The position numbers and the translations under genes are program-made. From assembly GCA_964590945.1 (NCBI GenBank), contig CAZPXF010000052.1, positions 1-14,963 of the forward strand: a stretch of DNA of 14,963 nt, written 5' to 3'. Within the stretch, counting starts at the first letter, position 1. Each line of letters starts with the position of its first letter. This stretch comes from CAZPXF01 sp964590945 (GTDB lineage: Bacteria > Bacillota > Clostridia > Lachnospirales > Lachnospiraceae). Positions 5,393 to 13,192 of the stretch are shown here, in pieces. Below the pieces are notes generated by a model, which was given only the letters and a program-made list of their open reading frames with translations, did no database searches and was not told the origin of the DNA.

Positions 5393-6613
5393 ATGAATAT
5401 TACATGTAAAAATATGCTGAATTTCCCATATGCAGGCCAGCTTCGGCTGGTCGCCGGGGAAGAAGGGGTAAATCATGTGATCGAGTGGGTTCATTATATG
5501 GAGGAGCCGGAGTATGTGGAATGGCTCAGAGGTGGCGAGCTGATCGTAACAACCGGGATCAGGATCGGGAAGGACGAAGAGGTGTTCCGGAGATTTGTCA
5601 ACGGACTCTGCGAGCAGAATGCAGCCGGTCTTGCGGTGAATCTTGGATTTCATATAGATGAGATCCCGGAATCTATCCTGAGGCTGGCCGACGAGCTGGC
5701 GCTGCCCCTGTATGAGATGCCGAGAGAGCTCCGGATGGTAGACTTAAGCCAGAGCATCTGTTCAAGGATCGTGCAGAAAAGGCATACGGTCGGCGATCTC
5801 AACAAGATCCTTTTGGATCTTATCTATGGCAGACGGATGACGCAGAAGCGGCTTGAGAAGCTTTTGGATTACAATTATCAGCCGGGCAATCATTACTGCA
5901 GTGTCGTTGCCATGTGCGAGGAACTGGAGATACAGGAAGAGGAAACGGATGAATTTCAGCTTTTTGAGGAGGAAAATCAGGAGGAATTTCTAAATAAAGC
6001 TGCGCATTGCATGAACAGCTTTATGGAATCCAATGACAAAAAGACGCTCTACATAGTGGATAATGATCTGGTCATTATGATGATCCCTGTTTCAAAGGGG
6101 GAAAATATCGCAGAATTGATCCGGCAAATGGTCCTGTGGGCGAAGGAACGTATCGACATAAAGACCATCCGTGTCGGCGTGGGATATCGATGGACGGAGC
6201 TGGAGGATTTCCAGGGCAGCGTGGAATGTGCGCAGCACGCCATTTTCTTTGGGGAGCAGATGAATGCGGAGGAATGCGTTTTTGATTATGCAGACCTGAC
6301 GGTAATCCGGATTTTTGATGAGATCAAGGATAACCGCGTTTTGCGTTCGATCGAACGGCAGGTGCTTGGCAAGCTTCTCGATAACAAGGATAACGCGGAG
6401 CTTTTGCGGACGCTGGAGGCTTATTTTAATACGGAGTGCAATGCAAAGGAAACGGCGGAGGTTTTGTTCATTCATGAGAATACGATGCGCTACCGGCTGA
6501 GAAAGATCGAGAATCTTCTTGGACGCGATCTGAAACGTCATAATGACGTCTTTGAACTGGAGCTCGCGATCCGTATCAAAGAATATCTGGAATATATACA
6601 GCACAATATATAG
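5393..6613 (+). CDS. PucR/CdaR-family transcriptional regulator
   Basis: A 406-residue protein starting at ATG 5393 (AGGCGG at 5380-5385, seven bases away). The in-frame TTG at 5372 would overlap the upstream gene and has no better site. An N-terminal PucR domain (about 1-125) shows the typical GGELIVTTGIRI and AGLAVNLGFHIDEIPESI patterns. The middle (about 150-310) is a CdaR GGDEF-like domain ending in RVGVGYRWTELEDFQGSVECAQHA. The C-terminus (about 350-395) is the HTH_30 domain, with ETAEVLFIHENTMRYRLRKI and LLGRDL. Family members activate purine, sugar-acid or nitrogen catabolism genes in response to metabolites. It sits directly upstream of gltBD in the same direction, so control of glutamate synthase is a reasonable but untested idea. 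The tight link to the lipoprotein gene hints at a shared stimulus. Confidence 0.9.
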   Translation: MNITCKNMLNFPYAGQLRLVAGEEGVNHVIEWVHYMEEPEYVEWLRGGELIVTTGIRIGKDEEVFRRFVNGLCEQNAAGLAVNLGFHIDEIPESILRLADELALPLYEMPRELRMVDLSQSICSRIVQKRHTVGDLNKILLDLIYGRRMTQKRLEKLLDYNYQPGNHYCSVVAMCEELEIQEEETDEFQLFEEENQEEFLNKAAHCMNSFMESNDKKTLYIVDNDLVIMMIPVSKGENIAELIRQMVLWAKERIDIKTIRVGVGYRWTELEDFQGSVECAQHAIFFGEQMNAEECVFDYADLTVIRIFDEIKDNRVLRSIERQVLGKLLDNKDNAELLRTLEAYFNTECNAKETAEVLFIHENTMRYRLRKIENLLGRDLKRHNDVFELELAIRIKEYLEYIQHNI

Positions 6614-6634
6614 AGTTACTGACAACTTATAGAT

Positions 6635-6663
6635 TTGACTCACAGAGAGCATAATTTTATTAA
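6635..6663 (+). promoter_or_regulatory. Weaker upstream gltB promoter candidate
   Basis: TTGACT (6635-6640) and TATTAA (6658-6663) with a 17-base spacer. The -10 matches the consensus at only four of six positions. If used, its transcript would still pass through the leader hairpin at 6716-6754. Confidence 0.3.
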
Positions 6664-6671
6664 AAATCCTG

Positions 6672-6700
6672 TTGACCATTTAGGAAAACACGGTTATAAT
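6672..6700 (+). promoter_or_regulatory. gltBD promoter
   Basis: TTGACC (6672-6677), 17-base spacer, perfect TATAAT (6695-6700). This is one of the two best sigma-70 type promoters in the window. The predicted start near 6707 lies about ten bases before the leader hairpin, leaving a 100-base leader to the gltB ATG. Confidence 0.8.
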
Positions 6701-6715
6701 ATGTACCTATATTAA

Positions 6716-6766
6716 GCAAAGGCGCTGTAGATTTTGTACTTCGGCGCCCTTTTGTTGTGCAAAGGG
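6716..6766 (+). terminator. gltB leader terminator-like hairpin with alternative pairing
   Basis: AAAGGCGC (6718-6725) pairs with GCGCC (6744-6748) and TTT (6750-6752) around a bulged C, with a small inner GTA/TAC stem, followed by TTTTGTTG. This resembles an intrinsic terminator inside the leader. The 3' arm CCCTTT(T)G (6747-6754) can instead pair with CAAAGGG (6760-6766). GCAAAGG is directly repeated at 6716-6722 and 6759-6765, which is why the two pairings compete. Attenuation is inferred; the U-tract is short. Confidence 0.5.
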
Positions 6767-6808
6767 ATCTGCATGACAAAATTTGCGCAGGAGAAAGGGG
6801 AAAATAGT

Positions 6809-9800
6809 ATGCAGCAGATGGAACAGCAGGGCCTTTACCGCTCTTCCTTTGAGCATGATAACTGTGGTATCGGTGCGATCGTAAATATCAAAGGCCGGAA
6901 AAGCCACAAGACAGTAGAAAATGCACTGGAGATCGTGGAGAATCTGGAACATCGAGCAGGGAAAGATGCGGAAGGCAAGACTGGTGATGGTGTTGGTATC
7001 CTGACGCAGGTTTCACACAGATTTTTCAAAAAGGTATGCAAACCGCTGGGCATCGAGCTTGAGGACGAGAGGGATTATGGCGTTGGTATGTTTTTCTTTC
7101 CGCAGGATGAACTGAAGAGAAATCAGGCGAAGAAGATTTTTGAGGTCATCACCGCAAAAGAGGGGTTGGAATTTCTTGGATGGAGGACTGTTCCGGTTCA
7201 GGATAAGGTTCTTGGGAAAAAGGCGCTTGAATGCATGCCGTGTATTGAGCAGGCGTTTATCAGACGTCCGAAAAATATTTCGAAAGGCCTGGATTTTGAC
7301 CGGAGGCTTTATGTAGTCCGAAAGGTGTTTGAGCAGAGTAACGATACCTATGTTGTTTCGCTTTCCAGCAGAACGATCGTATATAAGGGCATGTTCCTTG
7401 TAAATCAGCTCCGGCTGTTTTTCGAGGATCTTCAGGATGAGGATTATGAATCTGCGATCGCGATCGTACATTCGCGGTTCAGCACGAACACGAATCCGAG
7501 CTGGGAGAGAGCGCACCCGAACCGTTTCATCGTACACAACGGAGAGATCAATACGATCCGGGGCAATGCGGATAAGATGCGCGCCCGCGAGGAGACGATG
7601 GAATCCTCGTATCTGGAAGGCGAGATGTTAAAGATCCTTCCGGCGATCGATACGTCCGGATCTGACTCGGCTATGCTGGACAATACCCTGGAGTTTATGG
7701 TCATGAATGGTATGGATCTTCCGCTGGCAGTTATGATCTGTATACCGGAACCGTGGGCAAATAACAGAACGATGCCGCAGAACCAGAAGGACTTTTACCA
7801 GTATTATGCGACGATGATGGAGCCGTGGGACGGCCCGGCCTCGATCCTGTTTTCCGACGGCGACTGCATGGGAGCGGTTCTTGACCGCAACGGTCTTCGT
7901 CCTTCCAGATACTACATCACGGACGATGATACGCTGATCCTCTCCTCCGAGGTAGGCGTTTTGGATATTGCTCCGGAGCACATCCTTGTGAAGGAACGTC
8001 TTCGTCCCGGGAAAATGCTTCTTGTCGATACGGTGAAAGGCCGTGTGATCGACGATCAGGAGCTGAAAAACATGTACGCGAACCGTGAGCCTTATGGCGA
8101 ATGGCTGGACGGAGAATTGATCGAGCTGAAAGACCTGAAGATTCCGAACGAAACAATTCCTGCTTATACAAGGGAGGAATGTCTGCGTCTTCAGAAGGCG
8201 TTTGGCTATACATATGAAGACCTGAAAACGGAAATCATTCCGATGGCGATGAACGGCGGAGAGGGCATTGGCGCGATGGGTATTGACGTGCCGCTGGCGG
8301 TGCTGTCCGAGAAAAGACAGCCGCTCTTTGGCTACTTTAAACAATTGTTTGCACAGGTCACCAACCCTCCGATCGATGCGATCCGTGAGAAGGTTGTGAC
8401 GTCCACAACGGTCTATCTTGGAAAAGACGGGAATATTCTGAAAGATCTCGCGGTAAACTGCCGTATGCTGAAGGTGAACAATCCGATCCTGACAGATACG
8501 GATCTGATGAAGATCAAGAATATCAGGCAGGAAGGCTATAAGGTGGCGGTCATTCCGACGATCTATTATAAAAATTCCAACCTGGAGGTCATGATGGATT
8601 ATCTGTTTGTACAGGTTGACCGGGCGATCAATGACGGGGCAAATATCCTGATCCTTTCCGACCGGGGAGTGGACGAATTCCATGTCGCGATCCCGTCTCT
8701 TCTGGCAGTATCCGGCGTCCAGCAGCATCTGGTACGTACAAAGAAGAGAACTTCTGTCGGAATCATCCTGGAAAGCGGAGAGCCAAGAGCTGTCCACCAG
8801 TTTGCGACGATCCTTGGATATGGCGCCTGTGCGGTGAATCCGTATCTTGCATATGAAACCATCCGCCATCTGATCGATCAGGGTATGATAAGAAAAGACT
8901 ATTATGCCGCGGTGGACGATTTTTCCAATGCGATCCTTTCCGGTATCGTCAAGATTGCATCCAAGATGGGAATTTCCACGATCCAGTCGTATCAGGGCGC
9001 TAAGATTTTTGAGGCGATCGGACTGAAACAGTCCTTTATCGATAAATATTTTACAGATACCGTCAGCAGGGTGGGCGGAATCGGTATTGAAGAGATTGCC
9101 GAGGACTATGCGAAGATGCATTCGGAGGCATTTGACCTCCTGGGCTATGATTCGGATATGACGCTGGACAGCATCGGCCAGCACAAATCCAGAAGTCAGG
9201 GCGAACAGCATCTTTACAATCCGAAGACGATTTATCTGCTGCAGCAGTCCACACGGACCGGCAATTATGAGATGTTCAGGAAGTATACAGAGCTTGTGAA
9301 TCAGGAGGGCGAAGGGATCAACCTTCGCGGACAGCTGGAATTCAATTATCCGGCCAGAGGGGTTCCGATCGAGGAAGTAGAATCTGTCGATGAGATCGTG
9401 ACAAGATTCAAGACGGGCGCTATGTCCTACGGCTCTATTTCCCAGGAAGCGCATGAATGTATGGCGATTGCCATGAATACGCTGCACGGGAAATCCAACA
9501 GCGGCGAGGGAGGGGAGGATATCGAGCGTCTCGATTCCGACCGTTGTTCCGCGATCAAGCAGGTTGCCTCCGGAAGATTCGGCGTTACAAGCCGCTATCT
9601 TGTAAGCGCCAGGGAGATTCAGATCAAGATGGCGCAGGGCGCAAAGCCGGGCGAAGGAGGACATCTGCCCGCCGGGAAAGTGTATCCCTGGATCGCCAAA
9701 ACCCGTCACTCGACCCCGGGCGTAGGCCTGATCTCACCGCCGCCGCACCACGATATTTATTCCATCGAGGATCTGGCGCAGCTGATCTACGATTGTAAAA

Positions 9801-11332
9801 ATGCAAATACAGACGCAAGGATTTCCGTGAAGCTTGTCTCCGAGGCGGGCGTCGGTACGATCGCAGCCGGAGTTGCGAAGGCGGGCGCAGGTCTGATCCT
9901 GATCTCCGGCCATGACGGCGGAACCGGGGCCGCGCCCAGAAGCTCGATCCACAATGCGGGCCTTCCCTGGGAGCTTGGGCTTGCCGAGACGCATCAGACG
10001 CTCCTGCAGAATGGCCTCCGCGACCGTGTGCGGATCGAGACGGATGGAAAGCTGATGAGCGGCCGGGACGTTGCGATCGCAGCGATCCTTGGGGCGGAGG
10101 AATTTGGATTTGCCACAGCGCCGCTTGTAACGATGGGCTGCGTGATGATGCGGGTATGTAATCTGGATACCTGTCCGGTGGGTATTGCGACACAGAATCC
10201 GGAGCTTAGAAAGCGGTTTACAGGCAAACCGGAATATGTCATGAACTTTATGAAATTTATCGCACAGAATCTGCGCGAGTACATGGCAAAATTAGGCGTT
10301 CGCTCCATTGACGAACTGGTTGGGCGCACAGATCTTTTGAAGGTGCGGACGGATTCCGGCGCAAGACATGCAGAGACGCTGGATCTTTCACAGATTTTGT
10401 ATTCCGGATATCAGGGCTGTAAGGAGCAGATCTTTAATCCGAAGAAAAAATATGATTTTGAGCTTGAGAATACCCTGGATGTGAAGGTGCTGATGAAAGA
10501 GCTTGGCGCCGCGCTTGACAAAGGGCAGAAGAGGAGCCTGAATATTAAGGTATCCAATGTGAACCGTACCTTCGGAACGATCTTCGGATCGGAGATCACG
10601 AAGCGCTATCCGGACGGCCTTAAGGAGGATACCTACACGATCAACTGTGAGGGGGCAGGCGGACAGAGCTTCGGCGCGTTCATCCCAGGGGGACTGACGC
10701 TTAAGCTGACCGGAGACAGTAATGATTATTTCGGAAAAGGACTTTCGGGCGGCAAGCTTGTTGTGACGCCTCCGAAAGGCGTGAAATATAAGCACGAGGA
10801 AAATATCATCATCGGCAATGTCGCGCTGTACGGCGCAACAAGCGGAAAAGCCTTTATCAATGGTATGGCAGGGGAGCGTTTCTGCGTAAGAAACTCCGGC
10901 GCCACGGCTGTTGTTGAGGGCGTCGGAGATCATGGATGCGAATATATGACCGGAGGGCGCGTAGCGATCCTCGGAGAGGTCGGCAAAAACTTTGCGGCGG
11001 GAATGAGCGGCGGGGTTGCCTATGTCCTGGATCCGGATAATACGCTGTACCGTAAGATCAATAAGGCCATGGTCAGTATGGTGCATATCACATCCAAGTA
11101 CGATGTCCTCGAATTGAAGGGTATGCTCAAGGAGCATGTGAAGCAGACCGGCTCCGCAGCGGGACAGAAGATCCTGAATCATTTTGATGAATATCTGCCG
11201 AAATTTAAGAAAGTCATTCCATTTGACTACGAAAAGATGCTGACCTTTGTCCTTCAGATGGAGGAAAAGGGTCTCAGCAGTGAACAGGCCAAGATTGAGG
11301 CGTTTTACGCGATCAAGAATGGGAAACAGTAG
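6809..11332 (+). CDS. gltB: Glutamate synthase, large (alpha) subunit
   Basis: A 1507-residue protein, the usual size for bacterial GltB. With GltD it converts glutamine plus 2-oxoglutarate to two glutamates using reducing equivalents from NADPH. Start 6809 follows AAAGGGG (6794-6800) by eight bases and leaves an 18-residue propeptide before the catalytic N-terminal Cys19 (HDNCGIGAIVN), which must be exposed by cleavage. In-frame starts at 6734 and 6773 exist; 6773 is a possible alternative. Domains in order: class II amidotransferase (19 to about 430, with RFSTNTNPSWERAHPNRF), central domain, FMN-binding synthase domain (about 830-1200, with GHDGGTGAAPRSS) carrying the 3Fe-4S cluster cysteines C1111, C1117 and C1122 (Cx5Cx4C), and a C-terminal GXGXG beta-helix (about 1244-1480). 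It is followed by gltD after 18 bp. All key residues looked for are present. Confidence 0.97.
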   Translation: MQQMEQQGLYRSSFEHDNCGIGAIVNIKGRKSHKTVENALEIVENLEHRAGKDAEGKTGDGVGILTQVSHRFFKKVCKPLGIELEDERDYGVGMFFFPQDELKRNQAKKIFEVITAKEGLEFLGWRTVPVQDKVLGKKALECMPCIEQAFIRRPKNISKGLDFDRRLYVVRKVFEQSNDTYVVSLSSRTIVYKGMFLVNQLRLFFEDLQDEDYESAIAIVHSRFSTNTNPSWERAHPNRFIVHNGEINTIRGNADKMRAREETMESSYLEGEMLKILPAIDTSGSDSAMLDNTLEFMVMNGMDLPLAVMICIPEPWANNRTMPQNQKDFYQYYATMMEPWDGPASILFSDGDCMGAVLDRNGLRPSRYYITDDDTLILSSEVGVLDIAPEHILVKERLRPGKMLLVDTVKGRVIDDQELKNMYANREPYGEWLDGELIELKDLKIPNETIPAYTREECLRLQKAFGYTYEDLKTEIIPMAMNGGEGIGAMGIDVPLAVLSEKRQPLFGYFKQLFAQVTNPPIDAIREKVVTSTTVYLGKDGNILKDLAVNCRMLKVNNPILTDTDLMKIKNIRQEGYKVAVIPTIYYKNSNLEVMMDYLFVQVDRAINDGANILILSDRGVDEFHVAIPSLLAVSGVQQHLVRTKKRTSVGIILESGEPRAVHQFATILGYGACAVNPYLAYETIRHLIDQGMIRKDYYAAVDDFSNAILSGIVKIASKMGISTIQSYQGAKIFEAIGLKQSFIDKYFTDTVSRVGGIGIEEIAEDYAKMHSEAFDLLGYDSDMTLDSIGQHKSRSQGEQHLYNPKTIYLLQQSTRTGNYEMFRKYTELVNQEGEGINLRGQLEFNYPARGVPIEEVESVDEIVTRFKTGAMSYGSISQEAHECMAIAMNTLHGKSNSGEGGEDIERLDSDRCSAIKQVASGRFGVTSRYLVSAREIQIKMAQGAKPGEGGHLPAGKVYPWIAKTRHSTPGVGLISPPPHHDIYSIEDLAQLIYDCKNANTDARISVKLVSEAGVGTIAAGVAKAGAGLILISGHDGGTGAAPRSSIHNAGLPWELGLAETHQTLLQNGLRDRVRIETDGKLMSGRDVAIAAILGAEEFGFATAPLVTMGCVMMRVCNLDTCPVGIATQNPELRKRFTGKPEYVMNFMKFIAQNLREYMAKLGVRSIDELVGRTDLLKVRTDSGARHAETLDLSQILYSGYQGCKEQIFNPKKKYDFELENTLDVKVLMKELGAALDKGQKRSLNIKVSNVNRTFGTIFGSEITKRYPDGLKEDTYTINCEGAGGQSFGAFIPGGLTLKLTGDSNDYFGKGLSGGKLVVTPPKGVKYKHEENIIIGNVALYGATSGKAFINGMAGERFCVRNSGATAVVEGVGDHGCEYMTGGRVAILGEVGKNFAAGMSGGVAYVLDPDNTLYRKINKAMVSMVHITSKYDVLELKGMLKEHVKQTGSAAGQKILNHFDEYLPKFKKVIPFDYEKMLTFVLQMEEKGLSSEQAKIEAFYAIKNGKQ

Positions 11333-11350
11333 GAAAGGGGATGAAAGAAA

Positions 11351-12856
11351 ATGGGAAAAGCGACAGGATTTTTGGATTATGAAAGACAGGATAGAAGGGC
11401 GGAAGCGCCAAAGGAGAGGATCAGCCATTTCCGTGAGTTTCACGAGAGACTGTCGAGGGAAGAGCAGGAGATTCAGTGCGCAAGATGTATGGACTGCGGA
11501 GTACCGTTTTGCCAGGCGGGAATGATGATCGCCGGAATGGCCAGCGGGTGTCCGCTGAACAATCTTGTCCCGGAGTGGAACGACCTTGTGTATCATGGAA
11601 ACTGGAAGGAAGCGTACGCAAGGCTGAAAAAGACGAACAATTTTCCGGAATTTACATCGAGAGTCTGCCCGGCTCTCTGTGAAAAGGCGTGCACGTGTAA
11701 TCTGAACGGGGATGCTGTGACCAGCCATTCCAATGAGTACGAGATCATTGAAAACGCCTATGAGCAGGGATATGCAGACCCGAAGCCGCCGAAGACCCGT
11801 ACCGGAAAGAGGGTAGCCGTCGTCGGCTCCGGCCCGGCAGGCCTGGCAGCGGCGGACCAGTTGAATAAACGGGGACATTCGGTAACGGTCTTTGAGCGTG
11901 AGGATAAGGCAGGAGGACTTCTGCGCTATGGAATCCCGAATATGAAGCTGGAAAAGCATGTGATTGACCGGAAGATCGGTATCATGGAGGCCGAGGGCGT
12001 GGAATTTATCTGTAACTGCAACATTGGAAAGGATAAGAAACCGGCGGAGCTGCTGAAGGAGTATGACCGAGTTATTCTTGCGTGCGGCGCAAAGAATCCA
12101 AGAGATATCAGGGTTCCGGGAAGGGATGCGAAAGGAATTTACTTCGCGGTGGATTTCCTTGCTTCCACGACAAAGGCGCTCTGGGCGGATCCGGAGAAAG
12201 GCAGGACGGCGAAAGCAAGCGACCTGAAAGCAGGGAGCTTTATATCGGCAAAAGGAAAGCGCGTCATGATCATCGGGGGCGGCGATACCGGAAACGACTG
12301 CTGCGGGACGTCCATGCGCCACGGCGCGAAGTCCGTATTGCAGCTGGAGATGATGCCGAAAGCGCCGGACGCCCGCGCGGAGAATAATCCGTGGCCGGAG
12401 TGGCCGAAGATCTGTAAGACAGATTATGGCCAGGAAGAAGTGGCGGCTGTATTTGGCAATGATCCGAGAGTCTACCAGACGACGGTCAAGGAGTTTAAGA
12501 AGGACAAGAACGGCAATGTGTGCAGGGCTGTCCTTGTGAAGCTTGAGAGTAAGACGGATGAAAAGACAGGCCGCAGGGTAATGGCGGAGGTTGCGGGAAG
12601 CGAATATGAGGTTGCCGTCGATCTTGTGCTTATCGCAGCAGGCTTCCTTGGATGCGAGGAATATGTCACAAAGGCATTTGGCGTTGCGCGCAGCGCACGG
12701 ACGAATGTACAGACGGCCCCGGATTCCTACGAGACGAATGTGCAGAACGTTTTCACTGCAGGCGATATGCATCGCGGACAGTCCCTCGTCGTATGGGCGA
12801 TCCGCGAAGGGCGGGAGGCTGCGAGAGCGGTGGACTACAGCCTGCTGGGGTATTAG
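11351..12856 (+). CDS. gltD: Glutamate synthase, small (beta) subunit
   Basis: A 501-residue NADPH-dependent subunit that feeds electrons through FAD and iron-sulfur clusters to GltB. An N-terminal cluster domain has cysteines at 43, 46, 49, 54 and 67, and a second group at 106, 110, 114 and 116 (RVCPALCEKACTCN), enough for two 4Fe-4S clusters. The FAD dinucleotide fold has VGSGPAG at 158-164. The NADPH fold has GGGDTG at 309-314. The C-terminal FAD-contact motif TAGDMHRGQSLVVWAI is intact. ATG 11351 follows AAGGGG (11335-11340) by ten bases; an ATG at 11341 opens a frame that stops quickly. It is co-transcribed with gltB (18-bp gap). The size and motifs match the GltD/sulfide dehydrogenase-like reductase family, and the gltB context decides the assignment. 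Confidence 0.96.
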   Translation: MGKATGFLDYERQDRRAEAPKERISHFREFHERLSREEQEIQCARCMDCGVPFCQAGMMIAGMASGCPLNNLVPEWNDLVYHGNWKEAYARLKKTNNFPEFTSRVCPALCEKACTCNLNGDAVTSHSNEYEIIENAYEQGYADPKPPKTRTGKRVAVVGSGPAGLAAADQLNKRGHSVTVFEREDKAGGLLRYGIPNMKLEKHVIDRKIGIMEAEGVEFICNCNIGKDKKPAELLKEYDRVILACGAKNPRDIRVPGRDAKGIYFAVDFLASTTKALWADPEKGRTAKASDLKAGSFISAKGKRVMIIGGGDTGNDCCGTSMRHGAKSVLQLEMMPKAPDARAENNPWPEWPKICKTDYGQEEVAAVFGNDPRVYQTTVKEFKKDKNGNVCRAVLVKLESKTDEKTGRRVMAEVAGSEYEVAVDLVLIAAGFLGCEEYVTKAFGVARSARTNVQTAPDSYETNVQNVFTAGDMHRGQSLVVWAIREGREAARAVDYSLLGY

Positions 12857-12897
12857 CAATTTGAGAAAGAACTCGAAGAGTCCAAGTATTGCTGCGT

Positions 12898-12958
12898 TTT
12901 CCGAACTGTTTTTAGCGCGAAACTTTTACAAACTTTTTCGGAAATCCCGATTTTTTTT
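12898..12958 (+). terminator. Possible weak gltBD terminator
   Basis: TTTCCGAA (12898-12905) pairs with TTCGGAAA (12937-12944) across a 31-base loop. A T8 run (12951-12958) follows six bases later. The long loop and offset U-tract make this a poor intrinsic terminator, but nothing better lies between the gltD stop and the amt promoter. Confidence 0.35.
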
Positions 12959-12998
12959 GGCGAAGATTGATAAAAATAAAAAAATTGATCATTTTGCA

Positions 12999-13026
12999 TT
13001 TACATTTATATTTTTGAGTGTATAAT
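12999..13026 (+). promoter_or_regulatory. amt promoter
   Basis: TTTACA (12999-13004), 16-base spacer, perfect TATAAT (13021-13026). The predicted start near 13033 is about 160 bases before the amt start codon. Both strong terminators lie downstream of it, so they belong to the amt leader if this promoter is used. Confidence 0.7.
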
Positions 13027-13042
13027 AAGTGACATTGAAACA

Positions 13043-13079
13043 AAGGTGTTTTCCGTTTGCGGGAAGCACCTTCTTTTTT
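13043..13079 (+). terminator. First amt leader intrinsic terminator
   Basis: A 13-bp stem (two G-U pairs): AAGGTGTTTTCCG (13043-13055) against CGGGAAGCACCTT (13060-13072), with a TTTG loop and a T6 run (13074-13079). It begins about ten bases after the predicted transcript start. Textbook intrinsic terminator form. It could instead end gltBD transcripts as well as amt ones. Confidence 0.8.
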
Positions 13080-13097
13080 CAATAAAATAAAAAAAGG

Positions 13098-13183
13098 CAA
13101 ATATCAGTTTATCAAGGGAGATAATTCTTTCAGCAAAGATTGTCTCCCTTTTTCTATTGATATTTGGTGGGAAAAAGAGGAGG
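13098..13183 (+). terminator. Second amt leader terminator with alternative RBS-pairing structure
   Basis: AAGGGAGA (13114-13121) pairs with TCTCCCTT (13143-13150); inside it TCTTT (13126-13130) pairs with AAAGA (13135-13139) around CAGC. A T5 run (13149-13153) follows. An outer perfect 9-bp stem, CAAATATCA (13098-13106) with TGATATTTG (13158-13166), encloses the whole terminator. CTCC plus CTTTTTC (13144-13154) can instead pair with GAAAAAG plus GGAG (13171-13182) of the amt ribosome binding site, with one bulged A. Terminator and RBS pairing are mutually exclusive. Confidence 0.7.
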
Positions 13184-13192
13184 AAAATGATT

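Larger units (their letters stand above)
12857..13192 (+). other. gltD-amt intergenic region and amt leader
   Basis: This 336-bp gap contains a weak possible gltD terminator, the amt promoter, two strong leader terminators, an outer stem enclosing the second, and the amt ribosome binding site. No coding frame with a ribosome binding site was seen. Each element is described separately. Confidence 0.7.

Noticed and set aside
6707..6808. Glutamine riboswitch in front of gltB
   Set aside because: I could not recognise the conserved core or its three-stem arrangement in the short leader.
6734..6808. Longer gltB N-terminus from TTG 6734 or ATG 6773
   Set aside because: 6734 lies inside the leader hairpin. 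6773 has a possible AAAGGG but would lengthen the propeptide; 6809 has the best spaced site. 6773 remains possible.
7628..9709. 693-codon open frame on the minus strand opposite gltB
   Set aside because: It lies wholly inside intact gltB, has no ribosome binding site, and its translation has no recognisable domain. Long antisense frames arise when the sense gene avoids TTA, CTA and TCA codons.
10388..12859. 823-codon open frame on the minus strand opposite the gltB end and gltD
   Set aside because: Antisense shadow across two clearly real genes; it crosses their junction and has no family motif.
6716..13153. ANTAR-type dual hairpins in the gltB and amt leaders
   Set aside because: ANTAR targets need paired hairpins with six-base loops having A first and G fourth. 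None of the loops here fit that rule, so the label is not supported, though nitrogen genes are frequent ANTAR targets.
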